Below are positions 53,301-61,256 of a DNA stretch of 64,000 bases, one piece after another. The notes below the pieces were generated by a model. That model had not been told where the DNA came from, searched no databases, and was given only the letters and a program-made list of their open reading frames with translations. The DNA lies in NCBI RefSeq assembly GCF_001613085.1, contig NZ_BDBR01000033.1, forward strand, positions 52,023 through 116,022, given 5' to 3'. This DNA comes from Nocardia salmonicida NBRC 13393. GTDB taxonomy: Bacteria > Actinomycetota > Actinomycetes > Mycobacteriales > Mycobacteriaceae. The translations under genes were made by a program, and so were the position numbers. Every line of letters begins with the position of its first letter. Position 1 is the first letter of the stretch.

Positions 53301-54051
53301 ATTGGCCGCGCTGTGTGCGGATACCCGCCCTCCGGGTGAATCGGCGGTGTGGAGTTTCGCGCCCCGGAAGGTGACGCGTCCACGTGGGCGGGTGATCTTC
53401 TTTCCACCCGTCGGTGGCGGCGTCTCGTGCTATTCCCAGCTAATCCGCACTTTGGCAAGCGATCTGGATGTGCGCGTGGTCGGGTTCGATCATCCCCTCG
53501 ACGATCACCCTTCGATGGTCGATCTTGCCGCCGCCTGCCTGCGCGAACTCGAATCGGATGACGCCGGCTCGAAAGTTCCCACCGTTTTTGCAGGGTGGTC
53601 GTTCGGCGGAGCGCTCGCCGTCGAGACCGCGTGTGCAGCTCCGCACCCGGTGCGAGGAATCGTGGTGATCGACACCCCCGTGTCGATGGCCGCGCGAGGG
53701 TGCGACATTCGCGAGTCGGCCTTGCTGGCGGGATTTGTGGATGATGTGCGCCAGGCGGGCGGTGTGGCCGCCCACGAGGCGGATGTGGCCACCGACCCTG
53801 GCCTGCGAAGCAGGTTCGAGGTCTATCAACAAAACATGTTGTCACTGCGCGATTGGCAGCCCCACGCGATCATGCCCCCGGTGGTCGAACTGCGAGCCGC
53901 GGAGCATCCAGCAGAGCTGGACCCACAGGCGTGGAGTCGGGCCGCGGACCTGCGACGAAGCATTGTGCTGAGTGGCGGGCATTTCGACGTGTTCGGCGAG
54001 GGAAATGCCCAGCGCATCCGGAATGAGATCGAGGTACTTTTCGATGAATGA
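50320..54051 (+). CDS. NRPS, Cy-A(Cys?)-T-TE
   Basis: 1243 residues from ATG 50320, AGGAGA upstream. Residues 1-420 follow the heterocyclisation (Cy) pattern (LGPIQRAYLVG; VPQVLLDHQVGVDSD; LLGFDWRTEAFD), but the active motif D-x4-D-x2-S reads AMWLMDGVG, so the first Asp and Ser are lost. A (about 425-905) carries FDLSIYDIFG (623 on), VWNSAPA, LSGDWIPL and LGGATEGSIWS, the signature of cysteine-activating domains. T has Ser963 in GGGSLDA. TE (about 1000-1243) has nucleophile Ser1094 in GWSFGG and a late His in SGGHFDVF. So a cysteine unit is probably added and the product released, perhaps without ring formation. Confidence 0.85.
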   Translation: MSEFAGVTSPSDIVLGPIQRAYLVGDQDGLELRSPARYYLACDLDVGLVESLQQRADRLIGAHPILRTRIGDDLTPSPVAENATLTVSVLDTTADTFDTVDATVAAEFRDHSLEFEDWPQMRITVVRATDRARLHIVYAMWLMDGVGLARFLANLVSDDLCDESETIAPAPTDVPRARDEKYWRAVAPTLPEAAELPLRPGWRHAGYTVMHRIVRIDSHTGKALATKARGHGLTLPMMFLAVYGMLLGSMSGGRAHTITLVQPQRQPQNGGSAIGNFGSTVPLLIPAIDGRDFVTVARDVQSCYLEHSLHSSLSGIDIARLTDPSADQRRLAHPFAFTAVELDSERERALGLRRDWDSIQMRVPQVLLDHQVGVDSDSSILLGFDWRTEAFDSEFVDDVIEQYIRVTRRLATDDHFWVRPARRTVSGAHDTLSRRVLSIAERMPNVSAVRDADGVLSYAELTQAAADVANRLVTAGAAIGDHVGIHLTRGRGQVVAVLGALLAGCVFVPLDAALPGGRLDRITRQLGLRFVVTDGDDGAVDEWRRRGVKTMTVHGGMPPQSNHPVRQRGSTEVAYVIFTSGSTGEPKGVVIRHAAVLNTIEAVNDLVGLKRSDSVVAVSSIGFDLSIYDIFGPLLVGATVVTLSEDTARAPASWTRILTEHDVTVWNSAPALAALLSEEGVALPSVRLYMLSGDWIPLQLPGDLKRISPNSDVISLGGATEGSIWSIYHRIAPGDCLGRSIPYGTSLPGQDILVLDDQRRVCANWQVGDIYIAGRGVADGYFDDPERTADAFSDDPEYGWIYRTGDRGRRDRNGVIEFLGRVDSQVKVNGHRIELGEIEFALNAIEYIRRSAVCVSDDGGGVAAYVVVSEHAPPTWMTQAMALLRDELPSYMVPYALVSVDELPLTDNGKVDHRRLRDAAPPTTGIGEPTDTSLHAQEVAACWTEVLGHAPGRSGFFESGGGSLDAIRLLSLLRTKLGHDIPFGRFISDPTLPGLAALCADTRPPGESAVWSFAPRKVTRPRGRVIFFPPVGGGVSCYSQLIRTLASDLDVRVVGFDHPLDDHPSMVDLAAACLRELESDDAGSKVPTVFAGWSFGGALAVETACAAPHPVRGIVVIDTPVSMAARGCDIRESALLAGFVDDVRQAGGVAAHEADVATDPGLRSRFEVYQQNMLSLRDWQPHAIMPPVVELRAAEHPAELDPQAWSRAADLRRSIVLSGGHFDVFGEGNAQRIRNEIEVLFDE

Positions 54052-54298
54052 AGCTGATATCAAACAGGTGATCGCCGACGAGCTCAGCGCGAGCGGCTAC
54101 CGGATCTCTCCCGAAGAATTCGCCGCAGATCTGATCACCGCCGGGGTCAACTCGGTGAATCTGGTTCGGGTACTGAGCGCACTCGAGGAGCGATACGACA
54201 TCGAATTCGATGCCGCCGGATTCTTTCGGGAACCGGTGACCGTCGTTCGTCTCACTGAGGAAATCGTCGGATGCGTGACGCGGAGGGTGGGCATATGA
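54044..54298 (+). CDS. free-standing acyl/peptidyl carrier protein
   Basis: 84 residues, ATG 54044 overlapping the NRPS stop by 8 bp. Four-helix carrier fold with phosphopantetheine Ser37 in AGVNSVNLVRVL. It is followed in 4-bp overlap by an acyl-CoA-dehydrogenase-like gene. That pairing is typical of carrier-tethered amino acid or acyl oxidation. It is a likely acceptor for one of the two adenylation domains in the first NRPS. Confidence 0.88.
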   Translation: MNEADIKQVIADELSASGYRISPEEFAADLITAGVNSVNLVRVLSALEERYDIEFDAAGFFREPVTVVRLTEEIVGCVTRRVGI

Positions 54299-55416
54299 CG
54301 ACACTCGAAGAAGACCACGACGCGAGACTGACCGCGCGCGCCACTGACGTCGCAGAACTGGCCGCCGACAAGGCCGAACTGGCCGAGGCGGCACGGACCC
54401 TGGACCCTGCCGTGATCAGCGCTGTGGTCGACGCGGGCTTCGCACGCCATTTCGCGCCGCCCGAATTCGGGGGCGCCGGCGGATCGTTCACCGCACTGGC
54501 CAGAGCAGCCGCCGCCATCGGCACCCAGTGCCCGGCCACAGCGTGGTGTGCTGCCCTGGCCGCACTCATGGCACGGGCGGCCTGTTCGCTACCGGTCGAA
54601 GGACAACGACGCCTGTGGGGCGACGGACCCGATGTGCTCATAGCCGGTGGCGTACTTCCCAAGGGTATCGCAACCCCTGTCGACGACGGCTGGCTGCTGT
54701 CGGGAGTGTGGCCGACCGTGTCGGCCTCCGAATGCGCGGACTGGGTACTTCTGGCCGCTATCGCCGATACCAACGCCGAGCGTCCCGGACGGATATTCCT
54801 GGTGCCCCAGTCGGATATCCATGTCGAACGAACATGGCACAACGCCGGCATGCGGGCGACGGGCAGCCATACCGTAGTCGCCGAGCGACTGTTCGTTCCG
54901 ACGGCGCTGACCTTCTCCTCGAGCGCGCTTACCGAGATCCTCTCTCCACCAATGGGTCCAGATGGGCGGGCGGTCCCCATACTGGCCGTCAACTCCTTGG
55001 CGTTCTGTGTGCCGATACTGGGTGCGGCCCGCGGCGCCCTACAGCTCTGGCGACAACTGCCCGCGGCGCGGGATCTCACCTACGCCGCGCCGTTGTTCAC
55101 CCGCGCGGCGAGTGAGATCGACGCGGCGGCTCTGATTCTCGGTCGAGTCGCGTGCGTGGCCGACTCAGCGCCGACCGTCGGCTGGGCGGAGGTTGCGCGT
55201 AACCGACGCGACTGTGCCTACGCCGCAGAGCTTTTAGTCGATGCCGTCGATCGGCTCTTCCGCGCATCGGGCTCGGACGGGCACAGTGCGAGTGCCCCGT
55301 TACAGCGTTTGTGGCGCGATGTCCACACTGCGGGGTCGCATGCAGCGCTCCAATTTGGGCCCGTTGCAACGGCTTACGCCGAATACACCGTAGGTATCGC
55401 TCACCGGGCCGAGTGA
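54295..55416 (+). CDS. acyl-CoA-dehydrogenase-like flavoenzyme
   Basis: 373 residues, ATG 54295 overlapping the carrier stop. Domain order of the ACAD/HpaB superfamily: N-terminal helices (DAGFARHFAPPEFGGAGGSF), the beta domain (LLSGVWPTVSASECADWVLLAA), and C-terminal helical bundle. Closest in feel to the flavin hydroxylase or carrier-dependent subgroup rather than fatty-acid enzymes, because the usual catalytic Glu region is not clear. It probably desaturates or hydroxylates a substrate on the adjacent carrier protein. Confidence 0.75.
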   Translation: MTTLEEDHDARLTARATDVAELAADKAELAEAARTLDPAVISAVVDAGFARHFAPPEFGGAGGSFTALARAAAAIGTQCPATAWCAALAALMARAACSLPVEGQRRLWGDGPDVLIAGGVLPKGIATPVDDGWLLSGVWPTVSASECADWVLLAAIADTNAERPGRIFLVPQSDIHVERTWHNAGMRATGSHTVVAERLFVPTALTFSSSALTEILSPPMGPDGRAVPILAVNSLAFCVPILGAARGALQLWRQLPAARDLTYAAPLFTRAASEIDAAALILGRVACVADSAPTVGWAEVARNRRDCAYAAELLVDAVDRLFRASGSDGHSASAPLQRLWRDVHTAGSHAALQFGPVATAYAEYTVGIAHRAE

Positions 55417-55447
55417 CACGTTTCTCCATTCGACAAAGGACATTGCT

Positions 55448-56215
55448 GTGGAGCCGACTACCGACATGAGAACCCTGGCCGATCGCGCACGCTGCGACCG
55501 TCGGCCACAATCCCCATACCGTGACAAGCTGGAAAAGTACGGATTCGTAGTGCTCGAACCTGACGGCGAGGTGCGCCTGTCCCTGGAGGACGTTATGGCT
55601 CCGCTCGGTAAGCCGGTTGAGTATCGCTACGGCAACAAGTTGATCCAGGAGCAGCGACCGGAGACCAACAATTCACAGTTTCGGACCGGAGCGATCCCGA
55701 TGCATGTTGACGGTTTCCTCAATGCCAATAGTGTCCGTTACGTCGGGCTGGAATGCTTGGAAGCTCCGCCGACTGGAGGCGAGACACTGATCGCCAGCAG
55801 CTGCGCCTTCTTCGCCGCGGCCCCGAGCGACCTCATCGCCACGTTGCGCGATATCGAGATCGAGTACCAGTCGAATGTCTCCGGGTTCTATGTAGAACGG
55901 CCGGAAGGCAATCCTGTGGTCGTCGCTCCAGTTCAAGTGGACCCGGTTACAGGCGGTGATTCGCTCTGCGTGGGCGTGGACTATCCGGAAGACCCGACAC
56001 GAAATTTCCACGCAGCGGTGATCGGCTGCTCCAGAGAACAGAGCCTCGCCTTGTTCGAACGACTCGATGCTGTGTTCCGCCGACCGGAAGTCACCTACCT
56101 TCACCGATGGAAGGTTGGCCAGATCTTGATCATGGACAATCTGCGCGTAGTTCACGGTAGGGCCGCCTACTCCCCCGAGGCGCCTAGGAAAATGCTACGC
56201 ATTTCCGTCTCCTGA
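55448..56215 (+). CDS. CarC/ThnQ-like Fe(II)/2-oxoglutarate oxygenase 2
   Basis: 255 residues, GTG 55448. Same family as the gene at 42996, with His86, Asp88 (PMHVDGF), His236 (RVVHGRA) and Arg251 at matching positions, and the shared PLGKPVEYRYGN, APPTGGETLIASSCAFF and MDNLRVVHGR. The pair recalls ThnG and ThnQ in thienamycin synthesis, where one oxygenase desaturates the ring and acts at C2 side chain while the other hydroxylates the C6 ethyl group. Which of the two does what here cannot be told from sequence. Confidence 0.8.
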   Translation: MEPTTDMRTLADRARCDRRPQSPYRDKLEKYGFVVLEPDGEVRLSLEDVMAPLGKPVEYRYGNKLIQEQRPETNNSQFRTGAIPMHVDGFLNANSVRYVGLECLEAPPTGGETLIASSCAFFAAAPSDLIATLRDIEIEYQSNVSGFYVERPEGNPVVVAPVQVDPVTGGDSLCVGVDYPEDPTRNFHAAVIGCSREQSLALFERLDAVFRRPEVTYLHRWKVGQILIMDNLRVVHGRAAYSPEAPRKMLRISVS

Positions 56216-56234
56216 GCGAACGTTCGGAGTTGTC

Positions 56235-57668
56235 TTGTCTAATTCCATTGCACTCCAGGCTAATTCATCTGCAAATCGCCGAGAATTTCTGACCCTGGCG
56301 GGCCTGCTCGTGTGCCAGTTGATGATCATCGTCGATGTGACCGTTATGAACGTCGCACTCCCGCAGATCAAATCCGATCTGAATTTCAGCCCGACCGGAC
56401 TGTCGTGGGTGATTGATGCATACACGCTGGTATTCGGCGGGCTGCTCCTGCTAGGTGGACGGGCCGGCGACCTGCTTGGGCGACATCGGGTATTCATCGT
56501 CGGCGTCTCGCTGTTCACAATAGCTTCGCTGGTCGGCGGACTGGCGCAGGAACCCGTCTGCCTGATCGTTGCCCGGGTAACACAGGGCGTCGGCGCGGCA
56601 CTCGCAGGGCCGAACGCACTTGCCCTGCTGGCGACTCTCTTCACCGAGCGCAAGGCCCGAATGAAGGCATTGGCTCTGTATTCGGGAATGGCGGGTGCAG
56701 GGTTCACACTCGGGTTGGTCGTCGGTGGCCTGCTCACCGAATGGCTGACCTGGCGGTCGGTGCTCTTCATCAACGGCCCGCTCGGTGGGTTCGCGCTCGT
56801 CGCAACGCTACGACGATTGCCGTTCGTACCAAGGAACCCAGGGCGGTTGGATCTTCCCGGGGCGATGACCGCTACGGCCGGGGTCGCCATGCTGGTGTAC
56901 GGATTCATCCGTGCCGGCTCGCACGGCTGGAACGATCCCGCGGCCGGTGGCGCATTGTCACTCGGCGCGATTCTGGCCGTGATATTCCTTGTCATAGAAC
57001 ACAATTCGGCACAGCCAATGTTGCCGCTGCGACTGTTCGCCGATCGCAACCGCGCGGCCGCATACAGCACGGCATTCGTCGGCTATATGGGCAGCATGTC
57101 GATGTTCTTCTTCATGACCCTGTATCTGCAGGAAGCCCTCGACATGGGCCCCCTCGCCACGGGAATCGCATTTCTTCCCACGGCCTTGCTGATGTTAGCG
57201 ATCATGCGAATCAACCCGTACGTGCTGGAGCGTTTCGGACCCCGACGAGTCACTATGGTCGGTGCGCTCCTACTGATCGCCGGGCTGATACTTCCGACCC
57301 AATTGTCGACCGAAACCTCGTATTTCCCGCTGGTGCTCCTGACGGTGACGTTGATGGGATGCGGCACCGGGCTCACCCTTATGCCGCTCAGCATCATCGT
57401 CATGACCGATATCCCGTCGGATCTGGCCGGAGTGGCGGGCGGGGCGCTGCAAACGGTTCAGCAAACCGGCGCGTCAGTCGGATTGGCCGTTCTGATCACT
57501 GTATTCGGAGGCTCGACCAGACACGTGGCTGCGTCTCCTGAGCAGGTTCTCGTCGACGGCGTGACATCGGCCTTCGAGGTGGCCGCTGTCATGGGAGTTC
57601 TGACCTTCCTGGGGACGCTGATGTTTCGGCGGTCCCGAACGGACAATTTACGCAAGGACGAACGATGA
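56235..57668 (+). CDS. MFS exporter, DHA2 (14-TM) family
   Basis: 477 residues, TTG 56235 with CGGAG upstream. About 14 membrane helices. The N-terminal motifs TVMNVALPQI, SWVIDAYTLVFGGLLLLGGR and GDLLGRHRVF are the DHA2/EmrB-QacA signatures (motifs D1 and A). Proton-driven drug exporter, most likely exporting the product of this cluster and giving self-protection. Overlaps the P450 start by 4 bp. Confidence 0.9.
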   Translation: MSNSIALQANSSANRREFLTLAGLLVCQLMIIVDVTVMNVALPQIKSDLNFSPTGLSWVIDAYTLVFGGLLLLGGRAGDLLGRHRVFIVGVSLFTIASLVGGLAQEPVCLIVARVTQGVGAALAGPNALALLATLFTERKARMKALALYSGMAGAGFTLGLVVGGLLTEWLTWRSVLFINGPLGGFALVATLRRLPFVPRNPGRLDLPGAMTATAGVAMLVYGFIRAGSHGWNDPAAGGALSLGAILAVIFLVIEHNSAQPMLPLRLFADRNRAAAYSTAFVGYMGSMSMFFFMTLYLQEALDMGPLATGIAFLPTALLMLAIMRINPYVLERFGPRRVTMVGALLLIAGLILPTQLSTETSYFPLVLLTVTLMGCGTGLTLMPLSIIVMTDIPSDLAGVAGGALQTVQQTGASVGLAVLITVFGGSTRHVAASPEQVLVDGVTSAFEVAAVMGVLTFLGTLMFRRSRTDNLRKDER

Positions 57669-58870
57669 CCACCGATTCGATTCATCAGCTGACCGCTGAT
57701 TTCTACCAAGACCCGCAGGCCACCTACCGCGTTCTGAACGAACGCGGCCGAGTACACAACGTCCAGCTGCCCAATGGGCTGCGGGCGTGGATGGTAACCG
57801 GATATGACCAAGCCAAGCAAGTTCTCAGCGACCCGACCATTAGCAAGGATCTGTACGGACCTGCCGGCGAGTTGGCCCAGGAAGCCGCGAATATCCCTCT
57901 TCGACTGGACCCACCAGTGAACAACAACCTCGTGTATTCCGACCCACCTCGTCATACGCGCCTGCGCAAAATAGCAATGAAGGCGCTCGCTGGACGCGCG
58001 ATCCGCGAGTTCGATTCGAGGATCCCTGCTATCGCGGGATCCATTATCGAATCGATAGGTGCGGCGACCGAGTTCGACATTCTTCGAGACTATGCCTATC
58101 CTTTCACTGTTACCGTCGTGTGCGAATTGATCGGCATCGACCCCTCTGACCGCGGGAAGTTCCAGGGCTGGCTGCGGACCCAGCTGTCGGCCGCCGACGT
58201 TGTCGAGAAGTACGCCGCCGCGGCCAGTTTCGAGGCGTACGTCTACCGACTGATGGACCTTCGCGATGGACGACCCGCCACCGACTTCCTCTCCGAACTG
58301 ATGAGCCCGTCCGACGACGGCGAGCGTCTCGACCGGCAGGAGCTGGTCGCCATGGTGAACGCGCTGCTTCTCGGTGGGCAGGAGACGACCGCAGCACTCA
58401 TCGGAAATTCCGTACTGACGCTGTTGCGTCGGCCGTTATTGATAAAAGAACTACGTACGAGCCCCGACCTCGTTCCAGCATTCATCGAAGAGATGCTGCG
58501 CCACGAGAGCTCCGGAAATGTCTCGCCACCGCGCTTTACGACTGCGCCGATCCAGATCGGCGGGCAGAGGATCGAGGCAGGGCAGGTGATCGTGGTGTCC
58601 CTGTCCAGCGCCAACCGTGACCCAAGCAAATTCGAGCGACCGGACGAGCTGGACCCGAACCGGCCCGACAATCGGCATCTCGCATTCGGGTACGGAATTC
58701 ACCGCTGCGCAGGTGCGGCACTTGCACGCCGCGAGGCCCAGGTTGCAGTGTCCAGTCTGCTCGCCCACTACTCCGATATTTCCGCCGCTGCGGATCTCGA
58801 CACGCTCCAGTGGCAGTCCAGCTCGATTACCCACGGATTGATATCCCTTCCCGTACGTGTAAAGAACTGA
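57665..58870 (+). CDS. cytochrome P450
   Basis: 401 residues, ATG 57665 overlapping the exporter stop. I-helix GGQETTAAL, E-x-x-R in EEMLRHE, and the haem loop FGYGIHRCAGAALAR with Cys348. A class I actinomycete tailoring P450 needing ferredoxin and reductase from elsewhere. Likely a hydroxylation or oxidation of the pathway intermediate; substrate unknown. Confidence 0.93.
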   Translation: MTTDSIHQLTADFYQDPQATYRVLNERGRVHNVQLPNGLRAWMVTGYDQAKQVLSDPTISKDLYGPAGELAQEAANIPLRLDPPVNNNLVYSDPPRHTRLRKIAMKALAGRAIREFDSRIPAIAGSIIESIGAATEFDILRDYAYPFTVTVVCELIGIDPSDRGKFQGWLRTQLSAADVVEKYAAAASFEAYVYRLMDLRDGRPATDFLSELMSPSDDGERLDRQELVAMVNALLLGGQETTAALIGNSVLTLLRRPLLIKELRTSPDLVPAFIEEMLRHESSGNVSPPRFTTAPIQIGGQRIEAGQVIVVSLSSANRDPSKFERPDELDPNRPDNRHLAFGYGIHRCAGAALARREAQVAVSSLLAHYSDISAAADLDTLQWQSSSITHGLISLPVRVKN

Positions 58871-58887
58871 AACAAAGGTTGTTGGAA

Positions 58888-59670
58888 ATGCAGCTGACCG
58901 ATCAACATGTCCACAGTTATAAAACCGATGGATTTCTCGTGCTGGAGTCCGTGTTCAGCGAGTATGAAGTCGCTCTCCTTCTCGATGCCATGGACTCCGA
59001 CGACACCGACGGCCCGCATAGAATCCTCGACGAGGAGTCCAACGCACTGGCGGCTCTGTACGCCTCGAACCAGCGCGTCGACGAATTCGCCGAACTCATT
59101 CGTTCACCACGGATGCTGCACCCGGCACGTACGCTCGTGGGAGGGCAGGTCTACATCTACCAGTTCAAGATCAATGTAAAGCCCGCCTTCGGCAGGGACC
59201 GCGTGTCGTGGCATCAGGACTACACCGCGTGGAAGATTGCCGACCGACTGCCTGCCCCCCGACTCGTCAACGCTGCGCTCCTCCTGGACGAGGCCACCGA
59301 GTTCAACGGCCCGTTGACCTTCATACCCGGCTCGCACCGGGCTGGCATTCTCCGTGACAACCGTGACGATTCGTCGGCCGACGAGCTGCACCTCGACCCG
59401 GAGAATATCGCCCTCCGGCCACAGCACATTGCCAATTCGGTGGATAAATTCGGCATGCGAAGCGTGCAGGCTCCGGCCGGTTCGCTGATCCTGTTCTCCC
59501 CGGAGGTTGTCCACGGCTCGGCGCCCAACATGTCGCCGCTACCGCGACGCCTGCTCATCGCAACCTACAACGAGTGTTCCAATCTTCCTCGGACCCCACA
59601 GCCGCGCGCCAGCTATCTGGTCGGCGACGATGTGCGCCCGCTGGAATCGCCTGTGGGGAGCGAGAAGTGA
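58888..59670 (+). CDS. PhyH-family Fe(II)/2-oxoglutarate dioxygenase
   Basis: 260 residues from ATG 58888; AAAGG lies about ten bases upstream. Phytanoyl-CoA dioxygenase/EctD-type fold with SWHQDYTAWKI (His109, Asp111), the distal His209 in EVVHGSAPNMS and an Arg soon after for 2-oxoglutarate. EctD-like text (LLLDEATEFNGPLTFIPGSH) suggests hydroxylation of a small amino-acid-like substrate. It could act on the amino-acid precursor or on the ethyl branch. Confidence 0.85.
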   Translation: MQLTDQHVHSYKTDGFLVLESVFSEYEVALLLDAMDSDDTDGPHRILDEESNALAALYASNQRVDEFAELIRSPRMLHPARTLVGGQVYIYQFKINVKPAFGRDRVSWHQDYTAWKIADRLPAPRLVNAALLLDEATEFNGPLTFIPGSHRAGILRDNRDDSSADELHLDPENIALRPQHIANSVDKFGMRSVQAPAGSLILFSPEVVHGSAPNMSPLPRRLLIATYNECSNLPRTPQPRASYLVGDDVRPLESPVGSEK

Positions 59671-60782
59671 GGGCGCGGGCCGTCGTTCTCGAGACCTTCG
59701 GTGTCGAGCCATCGCTGCGGGAGTTTACCGTCCCTGAACCCGACGCCGGCGAACTGCTGATCGCCTGCACCTACGGTGGAGTGTGCGGCACGGATCTACA
59801 TCTGCAGCAAGGGCATCTACCGATTCCGCTGCCGATGATCCTCGGGCACGAGGGGCTGGGAATCGTCAACAAAGTCGGCGGCAGCGTGAAAGACGCGCTG
59901 GGCGAACCGCTCTCTGCAGGTGACCGAGTCATGTGGGCCTCATCGATCGCTTGTGGCACCTGCGTACCGTGCCGACAGTACCGGGAACCCACGCTATGCG
60001 AGATTCGTCGCACATACGGCGTCAATCGTGCTGCGCTAGAGGAGGACTCCCTTGTCGGTGCCTGGGCCGAGTACATTCGGCTACATTCCGGGGCCGTCGT
60101 GGTCAAGGTGCCGGATACGATCGACGACCTCACCGCCATGTCGTTCGCCTGCGCAGGACCAACCATGGTCCACGCCCTATTCGAACGACGACCTGTCCGT
60201 TTGGGCGAGACCGTGGTCGTGCAGGGCAGTGGGCCCGTCGGCCTTGCCGCCGCAGCCTTCGCCCAACTCGCCGGTGCTCGACAGGTGATCGTCGTCGGTG
60301 GGCCGGCCGGGCGGCTCGAAAAGGCGAAACAGTGCGGTATCGGTGACCATCACATCGACATCATCGACCAAGGTCCCGAGGCAACTGCTCGGCAGGTGGG
60401 TGAACTGGCGCCCGAGGGAGCGGATCTCGTCATCGAGTGCACGGGAGTGCCCGAAGCGATCGCGCAGGGCATCGGGTTCGCCCGCCGTGGGGGCGCGTAT
60501 CTGATCGTCGGTCAGTACACCGATGCCGGACCCACCACCATCAACCCGCATCATATCGTGCGCCAGCAGCTCGATGTCATGGGTTCGTGGGCCTTCTCCG
60601 GAGCACATCTGGTCGAGTATGTCCGGATCCTGCCCGCGCTGGCGTCCCGCTTCGATCTATCGGCGCTCGTCACTACCTACCCACTCAACGAGTACACCGA
60701 CGCGATGACAGCGGTCGGACAAGGACGGGTACTCAAAGCAGTGCTGACCACAGGTTGGTCCGCGGGACTGAGGGCGCGATGA
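59667..60782 (+). CDS. zinc-dependent alcohol dehydrogenase (MDR)
   Basis: 371 residues, GTG 59667 overlapping the PhyH stop. Catalytic zinc ligands in GGVCGTDLH and GHEGLG; the structural zinc lobe CGTCVPC with a fourth Cys in TLCE; Rossmann motif GSGPVGLAAAAFAQ. Oxidises an alcohol or reduces a carbonyl with NAD(P). It probably works on the product of one of the neighbouring oxygenases. Overlaps the next gene by 4 bp. Confidence 0.88.
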   Translation: MRARAVVLETFGVEPSLREFTVPEPDAGELLIACTYGGVCGTDLHLQQGHLPIPLPMILGHEGLGIVNKVGGSVKDALGEPLSAGDRVMWASSIACGTCVPCRQYREPTLCEIRRTYGVNRAALEEDSLVGAWAEYIRLHSGAVVVKVPDTIDDLTAMSFACAGPTMVHALFERRPVRLGETVVVQGSGPVGLAAAAFAQLAGARQVIVVGGPAGRLEKAKQCGIGDHHIDIIDQGPEATARQVGELAPEGADLVIECTGVPEAIAQGIGFARRGGAYLIVGQYTDAGPTTINPHHIVRQQLDVMGSWAFSGAHLVEYVRILPALASRFDLSALVTTYPLNEYTDAMTAVGQGRVLKAVLTTGWSAGLRAR

Positions 60783-61219
60783 CCATGTTCACCCGACTCG
60801 ACCATGTCGGCATCGCCTGCCGTGACCTGGATCAGGCGGTGCTCCTCTATCGCAATGCCTTCGATCTCGAGGTGTGTCACCGCGAGCGCAACGACGACCA
60901 AGGTGTCGTCGAGGCGATGCTCCGGCTGAACGGCGCCGACGATGGTGGAGCAACCTACATCCAATTGCTCGCACCGACCCGGACGGATTCACCGGTCGGA
61001 AAGTTTCTGCAGGTGCGCGGCGAAGGTGTGCACCACATCGCGTTCGGTTGCGCTGATGTTGATCGGACATCGGCGATGCTCACTGTCGGCGGTATGTCCG
61101 TGCTCTTCGATCCGCCGCGGACGGCCTCGATGGGATCGCGTGCCACCTTTCTCCATCCCCGCGACTGCGGCGGGGTTTTGGTTGAAATAGTCACCGCCGC
61201 CGCCCGCGAATCGCACTGA
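60779..61219 (+). CDS. VOC-family methylmalonyl/ethylmalonyl-CoA epimerase
   Basis: 146 residues. Two vicinal-oxygen-chelate halves: RLDHVGIACRDL (metal His), TYIQLLAP, GEGVHHIAFGC (second His) and GGVLVEIV (Glu). This matches methylmalonyl-CoA epimerase in length and motifs. Next to a crotonyl-CoA carboxylase/reductase it fits the epimerisation of ethylmalonyl-CoA in the supply of an alkylmalonyl-CoA. Confidence 0.85.
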   Translation: MTMFTRLDHVGIACRDLDQAVLLYRNAFDLEVCHRERNDDQGVVEAMLRLNGADDGGATYIQLLAPTRTDSPVGKFLQVRGEGVHHIAFGCADVDRTSAMLTVGGMSVLFDPPRTASMGSRATFLHPRDCGGVLVEIVTAAARESH

Positions 61220-61256
61220 TAGACACCGGCTGACGCCGCCAACGTAAGGATCTAAA

